This document shows positions 1 to 8,727 of a stretch of DNA of 64,000 nucleotides, piece by piece. Source of the stretch: JAIBBD01 sp041390685 (GTDB taxonomy: Bacteria; Chloroflexota; Dehalococcoidia; UBA2979); NCBI GenBank assembly GCA_041390685.1, contig JAWKPL010000001.1, positions 186,001 to 250,000 of the forward strand, given 5' to 3'. A program made the translations under genes and the position numbers. Every line of letters starts with the position of its first letter. Position 1 is the stretch's first letter. A model generated the notes under the pieces. The model ran no database searches and was not told the origin of the DNA. It saw nothing but the letters and a program-made list of their open reading frames with translations.

Positions 1-31
1 GAGGGAGGGTGGCCGGGAGAGGAGATCGAGG

Positions 32-187
32 ATGCTGGGTCTGTTGCTACTCGCGGTGCTGTTGCTGCTGCTGTTCGGGGTGCTCGGGGTCTCGGTGAGC
101 CCGCTGTTCTTCATCCTGCTGGTCGTGGTGCTGGTGCTGGCGCTGGGTGGAGGTGTGTACGGCGGACGCGGACGCGGCTGGTACTGA
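32..187 (+). CDS. small hydrophobic membrane protein
   Basis: A 51-residue open frame starts with ATG after a GGAGATCGAGG purine-rich site. Two hydrophobic stretches (about residues 2-20 and 25-41) rich in Leu and Val are separated by a short polar turn. The tail is glycine/arginine-rich and ends in GRGWY. This matches the layout of very small DUF3309/DUF5670-like bacterial membrane proteins, but I cannot assign a family with certainty. It is followed at once by a strong hairpin, which suggests a short monocistronic unit. The gene may extend upstream of the window only as promoter. No function is assigned. Confidence 0.5.
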   Translation: MLGLLLLAVLLLLLFGVLGVSVSPLFFILLVVVLVLALGGGVYGGRGRGWY

Positions 188-213
188 TCGACCTCACGCG
201 TGCGAGACTCCGG

Positions 214-237
214 AGAGCCGGCCCTCGGGCCGGCTCT
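214..237 (+). terminator. intrinsic terminator-like hairpin
   Basis: Perfect inverted repeat with an 11-bp arm (AGAGCCGGCCC and its complement) around a two-base spacer, followed by TTCT. It lies 26 bases after the stop of the small membrane protein gene and is suitably placed to end its transcript. Confidence 0.6.
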
Positions 238-398
238 TCTGCGTGCTCGCGACCCGGCGGGCGACCCGAGCTCTGCATCCACGATCGTTGTCGTCGCTCG
301 CCTCTAGACACCAGCACCCGCGCGGTGGGTATGATGCGGCGCAGCCAAAGACGGTCTGATGGCAGGGCTCGCGGGTCGAGCCAGTAGAAGGGTGGATC

Positions 399-1658
399 AT
401 GACCAAAGGTTCTGGACTGCTCCGCAACAAGTACTCGATCGTCGGGATCGGCGAGACCGAGTTCTCGCGGAACTCGGGGCGGACGACGCGTGCGATGGGC
501 AGCGAGGCGATCAAGAAGGCGATTGACGACTCCGGCCTCGACTACGCGAACACGAGCTGGGGCATCACCTGCTACGCGGCTGGTGGCGACGCGGCGGGTT
601 CGGAGTCGATCGCGAGCGACGTCGGGATCCGGCTCGACTACCAGGTCGACACCTCGGGTGGTGGTTCCTCGACGGAGACGTTGATCTCGGTGGTGCTGGG
701 TGCGCTGGAGAGCGGCGCGTGCGACGCGATGATCCTGTACCGGACGATGAACGGCCGGACCGGGCTGCGCATGGGCGGCAACCCGCCGACCGGTGTGCGT
801 GAGCTGGCGCCGTGGATGGCGATGCAGGGCATGAACGTGAACGCGATGCAGATGTACGGCATCGCGAGCCCGTTGAACATGTTCTCGCTCGCCGCTGTGC
901 GCCACATGCACGAGTACGGGACGACGAGCGAGCAGCTGGCACACGTGAAGGTGGCGCACAGCTACCACGCGTCGAACAACCCGAAGGCGTACTACAAGCA
1001 GCGGCTGACGGTGGACGACGTGATGAACAGCCGTTACATCGCGCGGCCGTTCCACCTCCTGGACTGCTGTGTGGAGACCGACAACGCGGTCGCGCTGGTG
1101 ATCACGGACACCGAGCGGGCGAAGTCGCTGAAGCACAAGCCGGTGGCGATCAAGGGCAACGCCGGCCGTTCGCACCGGTGGGCGCCTGACTACCACTGGA
1201 ACCACGGCCCGGTGCCGCGGTCGGGTGGCATCTACGCGGGTCCGATCGTGTTCGCGAACGCGGGCATCGGTCCGGACGACATCGACGCGACCGGTTCGTA
1301 CGACGCGTTCACCTTCACGGCGATGCTGCAGCTCGAGGGCTTCGGGTTCTGCAAGATCGGCGAGGGTGGTGACTACATCTCGGACGGGACGATCTTCCTC
1401 GGCGGGCGGCGGCCGAACAACACATCGGGCGGCCACCTGTGCGAGACGTACACGCACGGGATGAACATGGTCACCGAGAACGTGCGGCAGCTGCGTGGCG
1501 AGGTGGACGACTACTGCCCGGGCTGGCAGAACGGCGAGCACAGCCACGACTACTCGGAGGGCAAGTGCCGGGCGCTGAAGAACCCGGTGCACACGATGAA
1601 CATGGGCTGGGCGCAGCCTGCGACCGCTTCCGCCCTGATTCTGACCAACGACATTTAG
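399..1658 (+). CDS. thiolase-like protein (SCP-x/Ltp2 type), cysteine-less active site
   Basis: The 419-residue protein has the fold signature of the thiolase / nonspecific lipid-transfer family. It opens with an N-terminal IVGIGETEF strand. The C-terminal block NTSGGHLCETYTHGMN carries His346 and His353, and EGFGFCKIGEGG lies before it. Where classical thiolases have the nucleophilic Cys, this protein reads VDTSGGGSS (residues 83-91), with no Cys. It therefore resembles Ltp2-type aldolases or SCP-x relatives more than acetyl-CoA acetyltransferases. The gene is followed after 31 bases by a DUF35 OB-fold gene; such pairs form heteromers acting on acyl-CoA intermediates (known for steroid side-chain aldolases). 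The start ATG has an AGGGTGG site. The exact substrate is unknown. Confidence 0.85.
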   Translation: MTKGSGLLRNKYSIVGIGETEFSRNSGRTTRAMGSEAIKKAIDDSGLDYANTSWGITCYAAGGDAAGSESIASDVGIRLDYQVDTSGGGSSTETLISVVLGALESGACDAMILYRTMNGRTGLRMGGNPPTGVRELAPWMAMQGMNVNAMQMYGIASPLNMFSLAAVRHMHEYGTTSEQLAHVKVAHSYHASNNPKAYYKQRLTVDDVMNSRYIARPFHLLDCCVETDNAVALVITDTERAKSLKHKPVAIKGNAGRSHRWAPDYHWNHGPVPRSGGIYAGPIVFANAGIGPDDIDATGSYDAFTFTAMLQLEGFGFCKIGEGGDYISDGTIFLGGRRPNNTSGGHLCETYTHGMNMVTENVRQLRGEVDDYCPGWQNGEHSHDYSEGKCRALKNPVHTMNMGWAQPATASALILTNDI

Positions 1659-1689
1659 CAGCGTCGGGACGAGAAGGAAAGGAAGTTCG

Positions 1690-2217
1690 ATGCCAAGCTG
1701 GCTGAACGCCCAGGTCGTCATCCCCGAGAACGACCACCAGAACCGCCGGTACTTCGAGGAGCAGGGCAAGGGCGAGGGGCTGCGGCTGCCGCACTGCCAG
1801 GACTGCAACCTGATGCACTACCCGATCCGGACGATGTGCCCGGAGTGCCGGAGCACGAACATCGAGTACAAGACGGTGTCCGGCAAGGGCCGCATCTACT
1901 CGTACTTCATCCTGTCCGAGCCGATCCACCCGGCGTTCCACCCGCATCCGGACACCGTGGTGGCGCTGATCGAACTGGATGACCAGCGTGGCGAGGGCAA
2001 GGCCTTCGACACGACGATGCCGCAGGAGCTGCGGGCCCTGCGCCTCGTGGGAAACATCGTGAAGGCGGACGGCTCGTTCGAGGACCCCGAGCAGGTGGCG
2101 ATCAACAAGCGCGTGAAGCTGCACATGGTGGACCTCGGGGACGGCTACGGCCTCCCTGAGTGGGAGCTCTCGGGTGAGCCGTCCGAGGGTCCGGAGTGGC
2201 AGGTCCCGGGCAAGTAG
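1690..2217 (+). CDS. DUF35 OB-fold / zinc-ribbon partner protein
   Basis: 175 residues. An N-terminal rubredoxin-like zinc ribbon is visible as C36-x2-C39-x10-C50-x2-C53 (CQDCNLMHYPIRTMCPEC), followed by an OB-fold typical of the DUF35/ChsH2 family. This family binds acyl-CoA and associates with thiolase-like enzymes, giving aldolase or acyltransferase complexes. The gene lies 31 bases after the thiolase-like gene on the same strand, preceded by AAGGAAAGGAAG. The two are very likely co-transcribed and form one complex. A strong hairpin follows. Confidence 0.87.
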   Translation: MPSWLNAQVVIPENDHQNRRYFEEQGKGEGLRLPHCQDCNLMHYPIRTMCPECRSTNIEYKTVSGKGRIYSYFILSEPIHPAFHPHPDTVVALIELDDQRGEGKAFDTTMPQELRALRLVGNIVKADGSFEDPEQVAINKRVKLHMVDLGDGYGLPEWELSGEPSEGPEWQVPGK

Positions 2218-2243
2218 CCCGCGACTCGCACACTGCTCGAGCA

Positions 2244-2280
2244 AACGAAGGAGGGGGGCCAGTGGCCCCCCTCCTTCGTT
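2244..2280 (+). terminator. strong intrinsic terminator
   Basis: A 17-bp perfect stem (AACGAAGGAGGGGGGCC and complement) with a three-base AGT loop. It follows the DUF35 gene and faces the end of the opposite-strand MFS gene, so it can serve both convergent transcripts. Confidence 0.85.
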
Positions 2281-2318
2281 GCGCCCGCGACCCTCGTGAC
2301 CCCGGGGAGCGGTCGGGG

Positions 2319-3752
2319 TCAGCTGTCGCCGGCGGCGCCGGGGGAAGCGGCGCCGGCAGACGGGGCGCGGGCGGAGGAGCGCTGTACAGCGCGGTCTGGG
2401 ATCCCGAGGACGAGGAAGGAAACGAGCACGGCCGCGACGGCGAGGCCGAGGAACGCCTGCTCGAGTCCTTCCTCGCGGGTGGCGGCGTGGCTCATGACGA
2501 GGACGACGAGGGACGTGCCGATGGAGCCGCCAACCGAGCGGAACATGCCTCGGAGGCCGGTGATGGCGGCGATGCGGTCGGGTGCGAGCTCGATGGCGGC
2601 GTTGTTGGCGGCGGGGCCCGAGACGCCGAAGAAGAAGCCCGAGAGGGCGGCGAGCGTGCCGAGGTAGGTGAAGTTGGAGACCTCGACGCCGGCGATGACC
2701 GGGTCGTGGAGGCCGCGGGACATGACGATGAGGGTCAGGCCCATGCCCACCATGCCGACCATGATCGGCTTGCGATAGCCGGTCTTCGGCAGCAGGAAGG
2801 CCCCAAGCGAGGAAGCGACGATCATCGCGATGGCGCGGGGGGTGAGGAGGACGCCGCTCGTGCTCTTCGACATGTCGTACGCGGTCTGAGCGTAGAGAGG
2901 GATGAAGGAGAAGAGGCCGAAGATAACGAAGCCGTAGAAGAAGTTGAGCGCGTTCATGAAGGCGAACTCACGGCGGCGCAGGAGCTGCAGTTCGAGGATC
3001 GGCTCGGGCGTCCTCGCCTCGTGGCGGAGAAACAGCACGCCCGCCAGCAGGGCGACGGCGAAGGCGGAAACAACGACGACGGGGTGGGCGCCCCCGCTCG
3101 TCTGCGAGAGCTCGGTGAGGGCGTAGACGACGCCGGTGACCGCGAGGGAGAGAAATGCCACGCCCATGAAGTCGATGGGGCGGCGCTGACGGTTCGTGGC
3201 GGCCGGCATGAGTACGAGCGCCGCCACCACGACGACGATGCCGAGCGGCAGGTTGACGAGGAACGTCCAGCGCCACCCGAGGTGCTCGACGATGAAGCCA
3301 CCGAGGTTGGGGCCAAGGATGCCGCCAATGGGGAAGACGGAGGAGAGCATGCCGATGGCGCGGGCGCGGCTCTCGGCGTCGAAGGCATCGCCAAGGACGC
3401 CGTAGGCGGAGGGGAGGAGGCTGCCGCCGGCGAGACCCTGCACCGCCCTCGCGGCGATGAGGACGTACACGTTCGGGGCGGCGGCGCAGACGACCGAAGC
3501 GGCGAGGAAGATGCAGACGCCGCCGACGAAGACGGTGCGGCGGCCGAGCTCATCGCTGAGCTTCCCGGCGGTGGGCATCGAAACGGCCTGCGCGAGCGTG
3601 AAGATGGCGATCACCCAGCCGACCCAGCGGTCCGGGGCGCTGAGCCCCTCGCCGATGTCGGCGAAGGCGACGCCGATCATCGAGCCCTGCATGGAGGCGA
3701 GGAGCATCCCGAGGCTGACGACGCCAAAGAGGATGTAGCGGTTGGTGCTCAT
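2319..3752 (-). CDS. MFS transporter, DHA2 (EmrB/QacA-like) family
   Basis: 477 residues with about 14 hydrophobic segments, the usual size of 14-helix DHA2 drug:proton antiporters. Motif A of the MFS appears as GKLSDELGRRTVF after helix 2. Motif C is GGILGPNLGGF in helix 5, followed by GWRWTFLVNLP. The C-terminus is Ala/Ser/Gly-rich and probably disordered. It likely exports hydrophobic compounds by proton antiport in the inner membrane, but the substrate cannot be read from sequence. The gene stands alone, convergent with the thiolase/DUF35 pair. Confidence 0.88.
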   Translation of the reverse strand: MSTNRYILFGVVSLGMLLASMQGSMIGVAFADIGEGLSAPDRWVGWVIAIFTLAQAVSMPTAGKLSDELGRRTVFVGGVCIFLAASVVCAAAPNVYVLIAARAVQGLAGGSLLPSAYGVLGDAFDAESRARAIGMLSSVFPIGGILGPNLGGFIVEHLGWRWTFLVNLPLGIVVVVAALVLMPAATNRQRRPIDFMGVAFLSLAVTGVVYALTELSQTSGGAHPVVVVSAFAVALLAGVLFLRHEARTPEPILELQLLRRREFAFMNALNFFYGFVIFGLFSFIPLYAQTAYDMSKSTSGVLLTPRAIAMIVASSLGAFLLPKTGYRKPIMVGMVGMGLTLIVMSRGLHDPVIAGVEVSNFTYLGTLAALSGFFFGVSGPAANNAAIELAPDRIAAITGLRGMFRSVGGSIGTSLVVLVMSHAATREEGLEQAFLGLAVAAVLVSFLVLGIPDRAVQRSSARAPSAGAASPGAAGDS

Positions 3753-3887
3753 GCTGCCTCGATGTCGCCGGTTGCGCGCGGGCGCACCTAGAATATACGC
3801 CTCACTGAACTATTCAGCACAGTGCAACGGGCGAGGCGGGGCGAGCAACCTCGATCGCGAGACGAGTCCGAAGGGCGGAGGCATGAG

Positions 3888-3915
3888 GAGAGGCGGGCCT
3901 GATGGCCCGCCTCTC
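3888..3915 (-). terminator. terminator hairpin after the MaoC-type gene
   Basis: Perfect 12-bp inverted repeat GAGAGGCGGGCC with TGAT loop. It lies 21 bases beyond the stop codon of the minus-strand dehydratase gene. Confidence 0.7.
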
Positions 3916-3936
3916 TCCGCTGGCGCGGTGCCGGGA

Positions 3937-5076
3937 TCAGCCGCGCGAGGGCAGCGACACTACGACCGGGCCGGGGCCGACGGAGATGCCACGGGAGTGC
4001 TCCGAGACGATCTCGAGCTCGACGAGGTGCTCGCCGCCCTCGACCCACTTGCGCTTCACGGTGCCCTTCGTGACGACGGTCTCACCGACGTTGTTGAAGA
4101 TCTTCATGCGGAACGGGCCGGTCTTCTTGAAGCGGCCCTGCAGTCCGATGTACTCGCGGACGGTGCGCTCCCACATGCCCTGGATGAAGACGTTGTTGGC
4201 GTACATATCCGGTGCGCCCTGGGCCTGGGTGACCGGGGTGTTGTGGTGGATCTGGTTGAAGTCGCGGTTGGCGCCGGCCTCCACGACGAGGCGGAAGACG
4301 GTCATGGTGAAGACGACGGGGGGCACCTCGTCGCCCTCGTTGACGTCCTCCCAGTAGCGCTGCTGGCTCCAGTCAACCTCGCGGTTGGCGATGCCGGCGG
4401 CATGGGGGGCCGGAGCGGGGTCCATGATCGGTCCGGAGGGGCCAGCGGCGGCGGGGGCAGATGCGGTCGCCGTCGCGCTCGCCTCGCGGGGCTTCGGGAC
4501 GTAGCCGTAGCCGCCGTTGCGGAGCTGCGCGACAAGCTCGCCGCGCTGGTTGTGCACCTCGCGCTGCCAGACGGTGAAGGCGCCGCGGCCGACGCTCGTC
4601 TCACGCGGGACGACGGAGATGAGCTTACGACCACTGTAGGTGAGGTGGTCACCGACGCAGACGGGCTCGAAGTACTCGATCTCGATGTCGGTGGCGAAGC
4701 CGGCGGTGGTGTCGGGCTGTGGGACGGGGCGGCCGGCGGCGGCGGCCTGACGGCGGACGCTGTTGAAGTTCGGGTCGGCGTTCGGGTAGTTGGTGGGGTC
4801 GCCCGGGTTCCACTGGCCCTGGTCGGTCCACGTCTGCGAGATGCCGCTGTACGGGGCGAGGATGCCTCGGTAGCCGCTGGCCTTCGCGGCGGCCTCGTCG
4901 AAGTGGAGCGGGCAGCCGAACTCGAGCGGCTCGAGGTAGCGGCGGATAGAGGTCTTCTCGACGACGTCGATCGCGGGCTGGGTCTCGCCCTCGGAGAAGT
5001 CCTCGCCGACGAGGTCCATGAGCGGCTGCCAGGCGTTCTCCCAGCCGTCCTGCCATGCGTATGCGGTATCGGGCAT
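3937..5076 (-). CDS. MaoC-family dehydratase with FAS1-like N-terminal domain
   Basis: 379 residues with two hot-dog modules. The N-terminal half (about 20-170) matches the FAS1-type dehydratase N domain (YLEPLEFGCPLHFDEAAA, YRGILAPYSG). The C-terminal half holds the MaoC hydratase-2 site in the form RDFNQIHHN, where Asp and His of the canonical catalytic pair are retained. Between them is an alanine/proline-rich linker. It probably hydrates or dehydrates a CoA-bound enoyl substrate, fitting the thiolase/DUF35 pair nearby. I chose the ATG at 5076, which has GAGGGGAGAGAG upstream. An in-frame ATG at 5115 lacks such a site. Confidence 0.82.
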   Translation of the reverse strand: MPDTAYAWQDGWENAWQPLMDLVGEDFSEGETQPAIDVVEKTSIRRYLEPLEFGCPLHFDEAAAKASGYRGILAPYSGISQTWTDQGQWNPGDPTNYPNADPNFNSVRRQAAAAGRPVPQPDTTAGFATDIEIEYFEPVCVGDHLTYSGRKLISVVPRETSVGRGAFTVWQREVHNQRGELVAQLRNGGYGYVPKPREASATATASAPAAAGPSGPIMDPAPAPHAAGIANREVDWSQQRYWEDVNEGDEVPPVVFTMTVFRLVVEAGANRDFNQIHHNTPVTQAQGAPDMYANNVFIQGMWERTVREYIGLQGRFKKTGPFRMKIFNNVGETVVTKGTVKRKWVEGGEHLVELEIVSEHSRGISVGPGPVVVSLPSRG

Positions 5077-5239
5077 CTGTGTGTCTCTCTCCCCTCGAAA
5101 CGTTGTTGCCGGCATTTCACCCGGCGGAGCGCGGGCGCGTCAATGGGCCGGGTAGCGGGCGCGGGCGGGGGCGCGGAGCGGCGCGCCTCGGTAAGATGAG
5201 GCCTCGGCGCGGACGGTGGATTCGAGGCGTGGAGGCGGC

Positions 5240-5737
5240 ATGGAGCAACCCCTGGCCGGCATCATCATGGGGTCGAAGTCGGACTGGGAGACGATGTCGC
5301 ACGCGGCGGAGACGCTGGACACCCTCGGCGTGCCGTACGAGGTGCGCGTGGTGTCGGCACACCGGACGCCGGACCTGCTGTTCGAGTACGCGGCGTCCGC
5401 GGAGGGGCGGGGGCTGCGGGTGATCATCGCTGGGGCCGGAGGCGCGGCCCACCTGCCGGGGATGACAGCGGCCAAGACGACGCTGCCGGTCCTCGGCGTG
5501 CCCGTGGAGTCGCGGGCGCTCAAGGGGATGGACTCGCTGCTGTCGATCGTGCAGATGCCGGCGGGGATTCCAGTGGCGACGCTCGCGATCGGGCGAGCGG
5601 GGGCGGTGAACGCGGCGCTGCTGGCGGCCTCGATCCTCGGGAACTCGCATCCGGACATCAAGCTGGCGCTGCACAAGTACCGGGCGCAGCAGACGCAGAG
5701 CGTGCTGGAGCAGCCGGACCCGCGGGCCGAGGGATGA
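5240..5737 (+). CDS. purE: N5-carboxyaminoimidazole ribonucleotide mutase
   Basis: 165 residues, the normal length of class I PurE. It converts N5-CAIR to CAIR in de novo purine synthesis. Clear motifs: GIIMGSKSDWETM at the N-terminus, VVSAHRTPD with the catalytic His, and GAGGAAHLPGM followed by LPVLGVPVES. The start at 5240 has GGAGG seven bases upstream. An earlier in-frame ATG at 5216 would add eight residues not usual in the family. The last four bases overlap purK (ATGA), so translation is coupled. Confidence 0.96.
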   Translation: MEQPLAGIIMGSKSDWETMSHAAETLDTLGVPYEVRVVSAHRTPDLLFEYAASAEGRGLRVIIAGAGGAAHLPGMTAAKTTLPVLGVPVESRALKGMDSLLSIVQMPAGIPVATLAIGRAGAVNAALLAASILGNSHPDIKLALHKYRAQQTQSVLEQPDPRAEG

Positions 5738-6846
5738 TCGTCGGCGTCCTCGGCGGGGGACAGCTGGGGCAGATGCTGGCGCTGGCGGGCATCCCCCTCG
5801 GGATGCGGTTTCGTTTCTTCGAGCCGGCCGAGGAGTCGTGCGTCGACGGGATCGGCGAGCGGGTGCGCGCGGGGTACGACGACCTCGATGCGCTCGGGCG
5901 GTTCGCCGAGGGGCTCGACGTGGTGACATACGAGTTCGAGAACGTGCCGGTGGCGGCGGTGGAATACCTCGCGACGCTCGTGCCGCACGTGTATCCGCCG
6001 GCGGGGGCGCTGGCCGTGGCGCAGGACCGGCTCACCGAGAAGACGTTCCTCGAGGCGCAGGGCGTGCCGTGCCCGCCGTTCGCTGCGGTGAGCTCGGAGG
6101 CGGAGCTGCGCGAAGCGGCGGCACGCCTCGGGCTGCCGGCGGTGCTGAAGACGCGCCGGTTCGGCTACGACGGCAAGGGGCAGGTGGTGCTGCGGGCCGA
6201 GGCCGACCTCGAGGGGGCGTGGGAGGCGGGCGGCGGGGCGCCGTCGATCCTCGAGCGGTTCGTGCCGTTCGAGCGGGAGGCGTCGATCCTCGCGGTGCGG
6301 GGGCGGGACGGGGACATCGCGTGCTACCCGCTGGTGGAGAACCGGCACCGCGAGGGCATCCTGCGGCTGTCGGTGGCGCCCGGGCCGCACCTCGATGCGG
6401 GGCTTCAGGCGGAGGCGGAACGGCACGCGCGGGCGGTGCTCGAGGCGCTCGGGTACGTCGGCGTGCTCGCGATCGAGTTCTTCGTCGAGGGCGGGCGGCT
6501 GCTGGCGAACGAGATGGCGCCGCGGGTGCACAACTCGGGGCACTGGACGATCGAGGGGGCGGCGACGAGCCAGTTCGAGAACCACCTGCGCGCGGTCCTC
6601 GGGCTGCCGCTGGGGTCGACGGCGGCGGTGGGGTGGTCGGCGATGCTGAACCTCATCGGGGCGCTGCCCGACCTGGACGCGGTGTACCGGATGCCGGACG
6701 CGCACGTGCACCTGTACGGGAAGAGCGAGCGGCCGGGGCGGAAGCTGGGGCACGTGACGGTGCGCGCCTCGGGTGCGGAGGCGCTGAGCGCGCGGGTGAC
6801 GCCGCTGGGCGCGGCGGGGTTCGAGGTGGGGCTGACGCCTCGGTAG
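5734..6846 (+). CDS. purK: N5-carboxyaminoimidazole ribonucleotide synthase
   Basis: 370 residues. An ATP-grasp enzyme that carboxylates AIR with bicarbonate and ATP to give N5-CAIR, the substrate of PurE encoded just upstream. It starts MIVGVLGGGQLGQMLA, the typical PurK N-terminus. The ATP-grasp core includes LKTRRFGYDGKGQ and a C-terminal EMAPRVHNSGHWT block that binds Mg-ATP. Overlap of four bases with purE indicates one transcript. Confidence 0.96.
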   Translation: MIVGVLGGGQLGQMLALAGIPLGMRFRFFEPAEESCVDGIGERVRAGYDDLDALGRFAEGLDVVTYEFENVPVAAVEYLATLVPHVYPPAGALAVAQDRLTEKTFLEAQGVPCPPFAAVSSEAELREAAARLGLPAVLKTRRFGYDGKGQVVLRAEADLEGAWEAGGGAPSILERFVPFEREASILAVRGRDGDIACYPLVENRHREGILRLSVAPGPHLDAGLQAEAERHARAVLEALGYVGVLAIEFFVEGGRLLANEMAPRVHNSGHWTIEGAATSQFENHLRAVLGLPLGSTAAVGWSAMLNLIGALPDLDAVYRMPDAHVHLYGKSERPGRKLGHVTVRASGAEALSARVTPLGAAGFEVGLTPR

Positions 6847-6854
6847 GTCTGGTG

Positions 6855-7076
6855 CTAGCTCGCGGCCTTGCGGGTCCCGGCGGGCGCGAGCGAGTCGAGC
6901 ATGCGGCGGGTCGCGGCGGCGACGTCGTCGACGGCGGCCTCGAAGGCTTCGGTGTTGGCGCGCGAGGGGGCGCGGTAGCCGCTGAGCTTGCGGACGTACT
7001 GGAGCGCGGCGGCGCGGATCTCGTCGTCGGTGGCAGGCTGGTCGGGGCGGCGGAGGGTCTGGATGCTGCGGCACAT
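6855..7076 (-). CDS. DUF2277 family protein
   Basis: 73 residues beginning MCRSIQTLRRPDQPAT and containing DEIRAAALQYVRKLSGY and AAATRRMLDSL. These are the recognisable signatures of DUF2277, a small family of unknown function in actinobacteria and Chloroflexota. The invariant MCR start is present. It is convergent with purK, with an eight-base gap. Function unknown. Confidence 0.85.
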   Translation of the reverse strand: MCRSIQTLRRPDQPATDDEIRAAALQYVRKLSGYRAPSRANTEAFEAAVDDVAAATRRMLDSLAPAGTRKAAS

Positions 7077-7172
7077 GCGGTCACGTTAGCACATTCGCGT
7101 TGGGCCTCGAAGGGTGGGGCGGCCTCGACGGGCTCGCCCGGGAACGGGCGTGGCGCTAGAATCGAGGGACGT

Positions 7173-7247
7173 GGCAGGGTAGCTCAGTGGTAGAGCAGGG
7201 GACTCATAAGCCCTTGGTCGGCGGTTCAAATCCGCCCCCTGCTACCA
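7173..7247 (+). tRNA. tRNA-Met (anticodon CAT)
   Basis: A 75-base cloverleaf can be drawn. The acceptor is GGCAGGG with CCCTGCT (first pair G-U), and the D arm is GCTC/GAGC. The anticodon loop is CTCATAA with anticodon CAT, the T arm is GGCGG/CCGCC with TTCAAAT, and a CCA end is encoded. The anticodon stem has an A31-G39 mismatch where A-U is expected. It lacks the three G-C pairs of initiator tRNAs, so elongator Met is likeliest. A CAT-reading tRNA-Ile2 cannot be excluded from sequence alone. Confidence 0.93.
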
Positions 7248-7263
7248 GATCGAACTTCGAGTG

Positions 7264-7290
7264 AGGCGGTCCGAGCGGGCCGCCTTTCGT
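7264..7290 (+). terminator. terminator after tRNA-Met
   Basis: Nine-base stem (AGGCGGTCC with GGGCCGCCT, one G-U pair), GAGC loop, then TTTCGTT. It lies 17 bases past the tRNA 3' end. Confidence 0.65.
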
Positions 7291-7313
7291 TGCTACGCGT
7301 CCCCAAGAGCAGG

Positions 7314-8727
7314 CTAACGCCACCCGGTCGCCTGGAGCAGTTGCCGATAGCGCGTGACCGACCCCACCGCTGAGAGTGCACTCTCTGGCATGGCAGCCAG
7401 ATGATCGAGAATGGCTTTCGTTGCTTGGCCCGCAGCCCGTGCGCTCAATCGCACGCAGAGTTCGCGGTACCGTCGGGCCGCCTGCGAGGACTGCAGGCGA
7501 GACGCGAACTCCGCGTCGGTCGGCAACGCAGCGACGCGGACTAACTCCGTCTCGCGGAACATCTGTACCAGCGCTTCGTAGATGGGCAAGGCTGAGCTAC
7601 TGACGCCGTAGCCGTTACCCACGTAGCACATGACTACGACCTTCACGTATCGCTGTGCCACGGCAGCGGGAACCGCCCCGGTTAGCGGGACACGTGCGCG
7701 CAAAGTCCGAGCTGGAGCTGGTTCGTTGTAGAAGTTATTGAAGCCGCGGTGAGCATTATACAATGAGTCGATAGCATTACTGATCTCGATAGCGAGGGTT
7801 GACTCAGGCAGCTCGACAAAGCCGCCTACGCGCTCCAAGAACTCCCTCGCGAGTCGTGCACGTTCCATGTCCCCGTTTGCTTGAAGCGTCGCGAAACGTA
7901 CTGCCGTCTCCTGGCGAATCTCACTATCAGCGTGGCTCCATATCGCGGGGGCTACAAACTGAATATTCGACCGAGATTGGGCGGTCAAGTCGATGTCGGT
8001 GTACATACCGAAGATCGTGCGGAGTAATGAATCACGCAGTTCGCGCGGCAATCTGGTAAGCGCATCTTCGACGAACGGCACTTGCGACGCATCGAAAGCT
8101 TGGTCTCGGATGTTTCTGATGAGCCGCCGTGTCTCGACAACCGGTTGTTCTGGCTCGCGTGTGAGTACCTCGATGACGCACGTCTCGAGCCAAGAAGCTA
8201 GCTGAAGCCCTGTTACTTCGTTCTGATTGGGGTGAGCTGCACTCACGTGGTTTCTCATATCCCGAATATAGTCGAGATGACGATAGCCTATGTCCGAGAT
8301 AATTCCTGTGTCTCGGCATCCTTGGACAAGTTTCCAGTCGTCGAGTTGCTCCAAGTCCGACTCGTCGCGATAGCGCCTACGTTCATCCGGATTCGTCAGT
8401 ACGGCGTCAAAAAAGTAAGCAAGATCAAATCCCGCCACTTTTGCACGCAAGTTTCGGATCGTCTCGTTCCACAAGAAGTTCAACGCTGCGTCGAACAGGC
8501 CGGCTGTTGTTGCGGCGACGAACTTCGAGAGGTAGAGTGCTGATTCGCGTGAGTCTCCAAGCCTCGCAACGATTCGTTGGCGTGTTGTTGATCAATCGCG
8601 CTCGTTCATCGATCCCAACCAGAACTCCCTCGGATGGAAGTCCCATGTGATTCAGAAAATCAGTCACGCTTCCCTGAACCTGTTGCAGCGCATTCTCGGG
8701 GCCACTTGGAATGAGTTCAGTCGTCAT
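7314..8727 (-). pseudogene. frameshifted HEPN-like protein gene, low GC, probably acquired
   Basis: Two overlapping minus-strand frames together encode one protein of about 470 residues. The N-terminus starts at ATG 8727 (MTTELIPSGPENALQQVQG) behind GAGGCGAGG and reads sensibly to LINNTPTN. The following frame, open from 8594, then continues as VARLGDSRESALYLSKF through to the stop at 7314. One base too many between roughly 8555 and 8592 separates them. The region around residue 77 of the downstream frame has RNHVSAAH, fitting the R-x(4-6)-H signature of HEPN ribonuclease-type domains. G+C is visibly lower than the neighbours (50% in 8281-8340 against about 72% in 10321-10380). Codon use also differs, and the gene sits directly beside a tRNA, so horizontal acquisition is likely. 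No family name assigned. Confidence 0.6.

Noticed and set aside
7173..7247. Initiator tRNA-fMet
   Set aside because: The three consecutive G-C pairs of the initiator anticodon stem are missing, and the first acceptor pair is G-U rather than the C-A type mismatch.
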